From NCBI GenBank assembly GCA_002501085.1, contig DLRL01000072.1, positions 1 to 9,836 of the forward strand: a stretch of 9,836 bases of DNA, given 5' to 3'. The translations under genes and the position numbers were made by a program. This stretch comes from Gemmatimonadales bacterium UBA7889 (GTDB lineage: Bacteria; Gemmatimonadota; Gemmatimonadetes; Longimicrobiales; Gaopeijiaceae). The notes below the pieces were generated by a model, which was given only the letters and a program-made list of their open reading frames with translations, had not been told where the DNA came from and did no database searches. Shown here piece after piece: positions 1 to 5,516 of the stretch. Each line of letters begins with the position of its first letter. Positions within the stretch are counted from its first letter, which is position 1.

Positions 1-163
1 AGGGATCGATGAAGGGTTACTACGTCGGTCGCTGATCATCTGTGAGCGTCGCTGACTGCAGGGCGAGAAGGGCTTTGAGAACAAAATTGGAACCGACTCG
101 AGGAGCTTGCATTTAGGCTGCCATCTATGTCATTTCCCTAGTGAGCATGACCTATGTACATGA

Positions 164-190
164 GAGCAGCCTGCTTCGAGCCCGCTGCTC
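164..190 (+). promoter_or_regulatory. 5' leader hairpin abutting the ribosome binding site of the first small membrane protein gene
   Basis: A perfect 7-bp inverted repeat, GAGCAGC (164-170) and GCTGCTC (184-190), encloses a 13-nt loop. The next base begins the strong Shine-Dalgarno sequence AAAGGAG (191-197), 8 nt before the ATG at 206. A hairpin touching the ribosome binding site can protect the mRNA 5' end, hold the site open, or regulate access to it. Nothing in the sequence tells these apart. There is no U-tract, so it is not a terminator. I found no convincing -35/-10 pair upstream. Confidence 0.45.
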
Positions 191-205
191 AAAGGAGATC
201 CCAAG

Positions 206-574
206 ATGGGCGAAAGAATGAAATCGATTCTAGGTGCGGCGGCGGTTGGCGGGATCGTCGCCTATATCGGAATCGAATATCTGTTCTCCCCTGCTATGGC
301 AGCCAATCCACCTGATCAAGTCGACGCCCTTCTCTCTTCCCCTTGGGACATTGTTTTGTATGTGCTCATACTGGTCGTGTTCCTTGATGTTTTCGTGCAG
401 AAAGTGGGTAATACCATGGTCACGGCGATGTCATTTGCTACCGCGCAGATTCTGATAGTCGATGTCTTCTATGTGATGAACGGGAATCGGGCAGCATATC
501 CGGCGGTGCTGAGTGCCATCGTACTCCTTGCCTTCTGGTATGCAGTCGCAAAAGTGTACGACGCATTGGCCTAG
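206..574 (+). CDS. Small integral membrane protein, copy 1 of a tandem paralogous trio; family not recognised
   Basis: The protein has 122 aa and about four hydrophobic segments (roughly residues 8-27, 48-63, 70-91, 98-117). Short charged N- and C-termini suggest both ends lie in the cytoplasm. The ATG is supported by AAAGGAG 8 nt upstream and by alignment with the two following genes (MGxRMKxILG start). Residues shared with copy 2 include Asp61, the QKxGN motif at 65-69, the AQIL-VD stretch at 80-86, Tyr89, Asn92-Gly93 and Arg95. Polar and charged residues repeated at the edges of membrane segments hint at a channel, carrier or assembly surface, but that is inference. There is no cysteine, and I see no match to SMR transporters or Fluc/CrcB channels, which have similar size and segment number. 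Copy 2 follows after 36 bp, so co-transcription is likely. That it is a real membrane protein gene is near certain; its function is unknown. Confidence 0.9.
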   Translation: MGERMKSILGAAAVGGIVAYIGIEYLFSPAMAANPPDQVDALLSSPWDIVLYVLILVVFLDVFVQKVGNTMVTAMSFATAQILIVDVFYVMNGNRAAYPAVLSAIVLLAFWYAVAKVYDALA

Positions 575-610
575 ACCTTATTCCACAACGATCAAACAGG
601 AGATCAATCA

Positions 611-958
611 ATGGGCGATAGAATGAAGCCTATCTTAGGTGCACTCACTGCTGCGCTGGTAATTGATTACATCGGCGTGACGTACTTCTTTGATCCTCAG
701 GCTGGTACTGAATTAATAGCCGCTCCCCTGAGCTTGGTGGTTGCTTTGGTGGTTATGGTTCTCTTCTTTGATTTCATGACCCAAAAGACTGGGAACGCTA
801 TGACTACTGCGATGACGATAGCGGGCGCTCAGATTTTGATGGTTGATTTTTACTATGTCATTAATGGTACTAGGGATATGGCATCTGCTGCGGTAAGTGC
901 AGTAATCCTGCTAGTCGGGTGGTATGCAGCTGCGACGGTATACCAGAAACTGTCTTAG
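611..958 (+). CDS. Small integral membrane protein, copy 2 of the tandem trio; family not recognised
   Basis: The protein has 115 aa and is clearly paralogous to the preceding gene along its whole length. It starts MGDRMKPILG, carries FFD-x-M-x-QKxGNAM (residues 52-64), then GAQILMVD (72-79), Tyr82 and NGTR (85-88), and ends in a Tyr-rich tail VYQKLS. About four hydrophobic segments are predicted by eye. AGGAGA (598-603) lies 7 nt before the ATG. The loop between segments 1 and 2 is shorter than in copy 1, which accounts for most of the length difference. The gene is followed 45 bp later by a strong intrinsic terminator, so copies 1 and 2 form one transcription unit. Residues kept between copies 1 and 2 are enriched in polar positions, suggesting functional constraint. 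Function unknown. Confidence 0.9.
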   Translation: MGDRMKPILGALTAALVIDYIGVTYFFDPQAGTELIAAPLSLVVALVVMVLFFDFMTQKTGNAMTTAMTIAGAQILMVDFYYVINGTRDMASAAVSAVILLVGWYAAATVYQKLS

Positions 959-1003
959 ATTAGGTCGGCTGACATTAGAGTAGCAGAATGTCCAAGAATG
1001 GGA

Positions 1004-1042
1004 GGGGCTCTAGCTGGTGGTTCAGTTGGAGCCCCTTTTTTT
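1004..1042 (+). terminator. Intrinsic terminator between copies 2 and 3 of the trio
   Basis: The left arm at 1004-1015 pairs with the right arm at 1024-1035 through 12 positions (ten Watson-Crick pairs and two G-U pairs), anchored by GGGGCTC and GAGCCCC. The loop is 8 nt, and seven T residues follow directly (1036-1042). This is a textbook rho-independent terminator on the plus strand. It should end the copy 1-copy 2 transcript and leave copy 3 dependent on read-through or its own promoter. Confidence 0.9.
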
Positions 1043-1117
1043 GTAGATATGGTGAGCGGTGACGCTTAACAGAATAATCAGGCTGCAATCAAAGTTGACC
1101 CTTGGGGAGTTTGTCTT

Positions 1118-1489
1118 ATGGCAGGTAGAATAAAACCCATTCTTGGATTTGCGGTTACGATTACTGCACTCCACTTCGCGTTGTCAATCTTGCTCGGGAA
1201 TGTGTTGGCGGGGATCGGGATGGAGGCTCCTGTTGGCGGTGTACTAGGTGAGCCCGGTACGATCATAGTCTTTACTCTCATTGTCGCATTGACCTACGAC
1301 TGGATAGTTCAGAGTACTGGCCTGCCCGTCGGCCAGGCAGCGATCGTGATGGCAGTATCCGGGGCAGTCTTCTATAACGTCTTCCAGTACATGTTCGAAC
1401 AACAAGTGCTTGGGGCGGCAATTGGAGAATCTCTCTTACTCTTGGTTTTCGCGTATGCTGCCGGGAGCGTATACGGGAAACTGTCGTAG
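1118..1489 (+). CDS. Small integral membrane protein, diverged copy 3 of the tandem trio; family not recognised
   Basis: The protein has 123 aa and is a more distant paralog of the two genes before it. The relationship shows in the N-terminus (MAGRIKPILG against MGDRMKPILG in copy 2), in Asp61 and the VQSTG stretch at the place of VQKVG, in an aromatic FYNVFQY stretch near the third segment, and in the C-terminus VYGKLS, which nearly matches VYQKLS of copy 2. It lacks the Lys and Asn of the QKxGN motif, the AQIL-VD stretch and the NGxR motif. It may therefore have lost or changed the activity of the other two, or act as a partner subunit. About four hydrophobic segments are visible. GGGGAG (1104-1109) lies 8 nt before the ATG. 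A terminator sits upstream, so it probably has separate expression, although I found no clear promoter in 1043-1103. Confidence 0.88.
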   Translation: MAGRIKPILGFAVTITALHFALSILLGNVLAGIGMEAPVGGVLGEPGTIIVFTLIVALTYDWIVQSTGLPVGQAAIVMAVSGAVFYNVFQYMFEQQVLGAAIGESLLLLVFAYAAGSVYGKLS

Positions 1490-1524
1490 GTACGCTTCAC
1501 CATTCAGTATCGTGAAGAGGACTG

Positions 1525-1552
1525 AAAAGAGAGTGAGTACAAGCTCATTCTC
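1525..1552 (-). terminator. Probable intrinsic terminator of rmuC
   Basis: Arms at 1529-1537 and 1544-1552 pair over 9 bp, including one G-T wobble position, around a 6-nt loop. Read on the minus strand, the hairpin starts 5 nt after the rmuC stop codon and is followed by TTTT (1528-1525). The U-tract is short, so termination may be partial. It could also stop transcription from the opposite strand, but the U-tract favours the minus strand. Confidence 0.6.
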
Positions 1553-1557
1553 AGATT

Positions 1558-2772
1558 CTAGTCATCCGCCGTTTCTTCTTCCGATACTGTTTCGTGGAAT
1601 TCAGGTGCAGAGAGAGCCCTAGGGGTTTCCTCGACAGGGGACGGGCTGGTCAGGCTGACATCCGGATTAATACCAAAATCCTGAAACTTCCGAGCGGTGA
1701 CAAAGATCCTGCGTTCCAGTGAGCCCGCCGCGCTATTGTATGATTTCACTGCTCTGCCCAGTCCTTTCTTGATACCGTCGAAGTGCTCGGAAAGGGTTTT
1801 GAGGCGCTCATACAGTTCCTTACCAAGGCTACTGATTTCACGCGCATGTTCGCTGAATTTCTCTTGTCGCCAAGAATAAGCGATGGTCCTCAGGGCCATG
1901 ATAAGAATAGACGGTGGAGCCAGGATGACGTGATTTCTAAGAGTATCTTCCGGAAGATTGGGATCCACCTGAATGGCTGCCTGGTAGACTGCGTCCCCAA
2001 GATACATGACGACGAAGTCCGGTGTGTCTTCCAGGTGGTCCCAGTAGGCTTTACTACCGAGTTCTTTTGCATGTTCACGAACACTTCGCCTATGCTGTTC
2101 TAAGCATGCAGTTCGCTCCTCTTCATTTTCTGCCTCAAACGAAGCGAGGAAGTGCTTGAGGGGGACCTTTGAATCCACGGCGATACTGCGTCCTCCGGGG
2201 AGGTGGGCGATCATATCCGGGTATAGCCTGGTTTCATCAGTGCTGATGTTTTTTTGTACATCAAAATCGCAATATTCCACCATTCCAGAGATTTCTACGA
2301 CTTTGCGAAGCTGCATCTCACCCCAATTGCCTATGACTTTAGGGGTTTGGAGCGCGCTCACTAAGTTCTCGGTTTCTTTTCCTAGCCCGTCGATTCGACT
2401 CATTAGCCCGCCATGAGCCTTATGCAACTGATTTAAGTTTTTATCGAAACGTTCAAGTGACTCTGAGACAGATTTGGCTCGCTGGTCCAGTTCTCCCTTG
2501 GCACTTTCGTGCTGGGTCTGGAATGTCTGTTTGGCCAACTGAATAAAGGCTTCGTTATTGTTCTTGAGCGCATCAGCGGCCGCAGCACCGAAGGTGTCCC
2601 TTAGCTGTTTTTCGATCTTTTCGATGGCCAATGACTTGTCTTGCTCATTAGAAAGCAGGGCCTGTGCAGTCAGAAGCTCTTGCTCTTGCTGCTTGAGGCG
2701 CAGACGCATGAACAGGTAGACGACTGACGCGCCACCAACTGCGCCGAGAAGAAAAAACGCTGGCAGTTCCAT
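1558..2772 (-). CDS. rmuC: RmuC family protein (DNA recombination protein RmuC)
   Basis: RmuC proteins limit inversions at short inverted repeats in E. coli and have a fold related to PD-(D/E)XK nucleases; the exact biochemical action is not settled. This protein has 404 aa, somewhat shorter than E. coli RmuC. One N-terminal membrane segment (about 4-22) is followed by a long Gln/Glu/Lys-rich coiled coil (about 24-145). The RmuC domain then shows GNWGEMQL (148-155), YPDM (184-187), the nuclease-like AVDSKVPL (198-205), HVILAPPSILIMALRT (281-296) with SWRQEK after it, and FVTARKFQDFG (357-367). Asp200 and Lys202 fit the catalytic D-x-K of the fold. The tail beyond 370 is acidic and probably disordered. 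The ATG has only a distant GGAGA upstream, so translation initiation may be weak. The gene lies 58 bp after the dehydrogenase stop. A TATTAT box in that gap could be a -10 element, but I see no good -35. Confidence 0.96.
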   Translation of the reverse strand: MELPAFFLLGAVGGASVVYLFMRLRLKQQEQELLTAQALLSNEQDKSLAIEKIEKQLRDTFGAAAADALKNNNEAFIQLAKQTFQTQHESAKGELDQRAKSVSESLERFDKNLNQLHKAHGGLMSRIDGLGKETENLVSALQTPKVIGNWGEMQLRKVVEISGMVEYCDFDVQKNISTDETRLYPDMIAHLPGGRSIAVDSKVPLKHFLASFEAENEEERTACLEQHRRSVREHAKELGSKAYWDHLEDTPDFVVMYLGDAVYQAAIQVDPNLPEDTLRNHVILAPPSILIMALRTIAYSWRQEKFSEHAREISSLGKELYERLKTLSEHFDGIKKGLGRAVKSYNSAAGSLERRIFVTARKFQDFGINPDVSLTSPSPVEETPRALSAPEFHETVSEEETADD

Positions 2773-2830
2773 ATCAGGTTGCGTCTCCGATTGTGATTGC
2801 TCGGGTAATAATACTAAAAGTCAGGCCTGG

Positions 2831-4744
2831 TTATCGAAGCGTAAGACCCATGAGACCTGCTTCAGTGCCACTCCCGAATGCAAGGACGATGTGCTGGCGT
2901 CCGTCAGCCATATAGGTCATCGGAGTACCCGTACCACCCCGCGGCAGTTCAATCGCGTGGATTGTTTGTCCAGTTTCTTTGTCTAGTGCAAGAAGGGCTG
3001 GCCCACCGCTAGCACCGTCTCGTGCGCCATTGTGTCCGATAAAGAGAATGGTTTCAGTCAGCAGGGGCCCCGTAAATCCACCACCACCCAGTGGTCCAGG
3101 GTCAGGTATACCGGAATCGATAAGCCGCTGCCGGATCCCGTCACCGAGAGGGATCTGCCAGGTATGATCTCCCGTGTTCATGTCGATTGCTGTCAGCCGC
3201 GAATAAGGGGGTTTTAGGCGAGGAATCAACTCTTCTCCGGCGGTAGACTGAGCACGTCCACGCATGTAACGGAAATCAGATCGCTCCGGGTCTCCTGGCA
3301 CGAGCTGGACATGTATGGCACCCGTCCTTGAGGGGACATATAGCATACCAGTTTGTGGATCGACTGAAGCACCAAACCAATTTGCACCGCCAAACCATCC
3401 GGGAAGGTTGAGTGTTCCTCTCTCCGATGGTGGTTGATAGAGAGGTCCGTGATCGGAACGCTGAAGGATAGCTTCTGCTTCCGCACGGAGTTCGGGTGTG
3501 AAATCGATTAAGTCGTCAACGGAAATGCCTTGCCGTTCAAATGGTACCGGACGGGTCGGGAAGGGTTGTGTTGGAGACAGCCTCTCCCCGGGCACGTTTG
3601 ACGGGGGCACGGGCCGCTCCTCGATTGGCCAGACCGGTTCACCGGTGATTCGGTCGAAGACGAATACGAATCCTTGTTTGGTTAGCTGTGCTACTGCTTT
3701 AATCAGTCGACCGTCCACATTGATATCGAGTAGGATTGGAGCTGCTGGTGGGTCGTAATCCCAAACGCCGTGATGTACCATCTGGAAATGCCAGATGTAG
3801 CGTCCGGTTGATGCTTCTAGGGCTACCAAGCTTTCGGCAAAGAGGTTATCCCCGAGCCGGTGTCCTCCGTACCAATCGTTTGTGGGAGTACCGATCGGTA
3901 GGTAGACCAAGCCCAGCTCTTCATCGGCGCTCATGATCGTCCAAACATTCGTATTCCCTGTGTATTCCCAGGAGCCATCTTCCCAGGTGTCGTTTGCGAG
4001 TTCGCCTTCCTGAGGTACGGTGTGAAAGATCCAGCGTTGTTCACCAGTCCGGACATCAAAAGCACGGATGTCACCTGGGGGAGCCGTCATGTACCGTGGG
4101 CCGTCGGAGATCGATGATCCAACGACTACAACGTCACCTACCACTAGCGGGGGAGACATGACTCCGTAGCTGCGTTCCGGGACCGGTCGACGTAACCCCT
4201 CTCGTAATCGTATGCGACCACTGCTTCCAAAGTCATCTATTGGAGTTCCCATTGTGGCGTCAAGCGCCCAAAGGTGTGAGTCCCCGGTTGCTAGGAAGAT
4301 CCGGCTATCATCACCCTCCTTCCAATGAGCAACACCACGTGCATTGAAGCCAAGGTTGACCGGGCGTCCGGCTTCGTGACTAAGAGGGTCAAAGGCCCAG
4401 AGCTGCTCCCCCGAAACGGCATCAATCGCTGCCAGAAGACTCAGAGAGGTCTGTATGTATAGTACGCCGTCGACCATGAGTGGCGTGGCCTTGAAGGCAC
4501 CCGGGCGCAGTCGCGGGTTCTCGGCGACCAGTTCGTCGTCAGGAGAATGCCACATCCAGGCGATGCTCACATTTTCTACATTGGTTTTGTCGATTTGGCT
4601 TAAGGGCGCAAACTTCGTGCTGCCCAGGTCACCCCCGTAGTCAGGCCATTCACCACCTGGTGCACCTTGTTGAGCTGCAGTGATAGTTGGGAATAGCACG
4701 AAGCTTAGAAGTAGAGATAGTAAGTCTTGCACTTTGATCTTCAT
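2831..4744 (-). CDS. Secreted PQQ-dependent dehydrogenase (quinoprotein, eight-bladed propeller type)
   Basis: The protein has 637 aa with a signal peptide (about 1-24, cleavage likely near TAA-QQ). It should oxidise an alcohol or sugar in the periplasm using pyrroloquinoline quinone and Ca2+. The start of the mature region, EWPDYGGDLGSTKFAPLSQI (32-51), is the classic quinoprotein opening. Propeller repeats such as FDVRTGEQRW (229-238) and FDRITGEPVW (363-372) recur. HHGVWDYDPPAAP (324-336) holds the Asp expected near the active site, and Lys356 in QLTKQGFVFVFD fits the PQQ-contacting Lys of membrane glucose dehydrogenase. The C-terminal motif PMTYMADGRQHIV (608-620) closes the propeller. 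The sequence contains no cysteine, so it has neither the vicinal disulfide of methanol dehydrogenases nor a fused cytochrome c (CxxCH). Nor are there N-terminal membrane helices like those of E. coli Gcd. The electron acceptor must be separate and is not in this window, nor are PQQ synthesis genes. GAGGG lies 8 nt before the ATG. Substrate cannot be told. Confidence 0.95.
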   Translation of the reverse strand: MKIKVQDLLSLLLSFVLFPTITAAQQGAPGGEWPDYGGDLGSTKFAPLSQIDKTNVENVSIAWMWHSPDDELVAENPRLRPGAFKATPLMVDGVLYIQTSLSLLAAIDAVSGEQLWAFDPLSHEAGRPVNLGFNARGVAHWKEGDDSRIFLATGDSHLWALDATMGTPIDDFGSSGRIRLREGLRRPVPERSYGVMSPPLVVGDVVVVGSSISDGPRYMTAPPGDIRAFDVRTGEQRWIFHTVPQEGELANDTWEDGSWEYTGNTNVWTIMSADEELGLVYLPIGTPTNDWYGGHRLGDNLFAESLVALEASTGRYIWHFQMVHHGVWDYDPPAAPILLDINVDGRLIKAVAQLTKQGFVFVFDRITGEPVWPIEERPVPPSNVPGERLSPTQPFPTRPVPFERQGISVDDLIDFTPELRAEAEAILQRSDHGPLYQPPSERGTLNLPGWFGGANWFGASVDPQTGMLYVPSRTGAIHVQLVPGDPERSDFRYMRGRAQSTAGEELIPRLKPPYSRLTAIDMNTGDHTWQIPLGDGIRQRLIDSGIPDPGPLGGGGFTGPLLTETILFIGHNGARDGASGGPALLALDKETGQTIHAIELPRGGTGTPMTYMADGRQHIVLAFGSGTEAGLMGLTLR

Positions 4745-4875
4745 GATCAGCGCCCTCGAGTATCTACTGTATAATCCAAGCCCACTGTGATTTGTTCTGC
4801 TGGTGATCCAGGCAAGAGGTTAGTTCTACAGGGCTGCAAAACTAACCCACGAGCATCCTGTGCTGGAAAAATCTA

Positions 4876-5358
4876 TCAACATCTTACAGCACCTCTCCCG
4901 CGTGCTTCAGCCCCGTCGTCTGGTGCCCCGGTACCTGATGACCCCATAAAGAACTTTCTTCCGTCAGGGAAAGTGACATCTCGTCCGTTGGCCCGCTTGA
5001 GCCTGCGGTCCTTCGTTTGGTAGCCATCCACGACCAGCTCGGTCCCAATCGGTAGACATTCACGACGTAGGCCGCGCCTCACCAGGACGTTCGGCGTGCC
5101 ACCTTCAACCATCCATACTTCCTTCTCTGATCCTGTTGGCAGAATTGTGTCGGTGCCAGCCACCATCATCGACACCTCAAGATGAATCCAAGAGTGAGGG
5201 TTCACCCATTCGAGCCTAACGATGTTGCCTTGTATCCGAAGCGGGGCATTCGCATCGAACTCTGCCCCAAAGGCGTGGTGTGCAACAGCCGGCACTGTGT
5301 ATAGGAGTAGTGCTAGTGTGCCAATAGCTAGGGTCCCGTAGGTCAATCTTGATCTCAT
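4876..5358 (-). CDS. DUF6152 family periplasmic protein
   Basis: The protein has 160 aa from the chosen ATG. A signal peptide spans about 1-26 and ends in VPAVA, followed by HHAFGAEFDAN, so the mature protein would begin His-His. I recognise the features I associate with DUF6152: the post-signal HH-F-AEFD motif, the ..RLEWVNPHSW.. strand with Pro-His (54-55), and a C-terminal stretch reading TFPDGRKFF before GSSGTGAPDD. The family has no established function. Two conserved His at the mature N-terminus and another in NPHSW make metal binding a reasonable guess, which is inference. The gene lies 131 bp upstream of the PQQ dehydrogenase, suggesting a related periplasmic role. A GTG three codons upstream is also in frame, but it sits inside the Shine-Dalgarno sequence, so the ATG at 5358 is preferred. 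Confidence 0.85.
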   Translation of the reverse strand: MRSRLTYGTLAIGTLALLLYTVPAVAHHAFGAEFDANAPLRIQGNIVRLEWVNPHSWIHLEVSMMVAGTDTILPTGSEKEVWMVEGGTPNVLVRRGLRRECLPIGTELVVDGYQTKDRRLKRANGRDVTFPDGRKFFMGSSGTGAPDDGAEARGRGAVRC

Positions 5359-5362
5359 ATTA

Positions 5363-5371
5363 CTCACCTCT
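5363..5371 (-). promoter_or_regulatory. Ribosome binding site deciding the DUF6152 start
   Basis: AGAGGTGAG on the minus strand is a near-perfect anti-16S match ending 4 nt before the ATG at 5358. The in-frame GTG at 5367 is part of this sequence and has no Shine-Dalgarno of its own, so the ATG is the better start. The TGA inside this site also ends a possible small upstream ORF, giving a translational-coupling geometry. Confidence 0.7.
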
Positions 5372-5441
5372 GTTCAAACTGGTTGCCTTCGCGTTGTCGT
5401 TCTTGATATCGTGCCCCACTCCGGATGTTTGTGAGAGCATA
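5364..5441 (-). CDS. Possible 25-aa leader ORF upstream of the DUF6152 gene
   Basis: An ATG at 5441 preceded by AGGAAGGA (5453-5446), 4 nt away, opens a 25-codon frame. The peptide starts MLSQTSGVGHD, is basic in the middle (KKRQR) and ends FEQR. Its TGA stop lies within the Shine-Dalgarno sequence of the DUF6152 gene, 5 nt before that gene's ATG. A ribosome finishing here would stop on the next gene's initiation site, a typical coupling arrangement. The peptide resembles nothing I know and has no hydrophobic segment. Purine-rich sites before ATG occur by chance, so this could be an ordinary leader without translation. Confidence 0.3.
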   Translation of the reverse strand, partial: YALTNIRSGARYQERQREGNQFEQR

Positions 5442-5516
5442 GTTTCCTTCCTGGCATGAATACTCGTAAAGCAGATCGTCAAACGCCCGAAACGGAATTT
5501 CACCGCCCTGGCCGTT

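Noticed and set aside
109..160. TTGCAT and nearby TATGTC/TATGTA boxes as a promoter for the small membrane protein genes.
   Set aside because: No pair has acceptable spacing and match; I could not support a specific promoter.
1..163. Short open frames at the left edge, for example one ending TGA at 53-55, as the end of an upstream gene.
   Set aside because: Two frames are open into the edge for only about 10-17 codons each, with no recognisable protein motif, so neither can be called.
206..1489. The three small membrane proteins as SMR multidrug transporters or Fluc (CrcB) fluoride channels.
   Set aside because: Size and segment number fit, but the SMR first-helix Glu motif and the Fluc glycine-rich and TTFS-type motifs are absent.
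1783..2103. A 106-codon plus-strand frame antisense to rmuC, and similar long frames antisense to the dehydrogenase, peptidase and NIPSNAP genes.
   Set aside because: They overlap well-conserved coding sequence on the other strand, show no domain and have low-complexity or Ser/Arg/Pro-rich composition typical of shadow frames.
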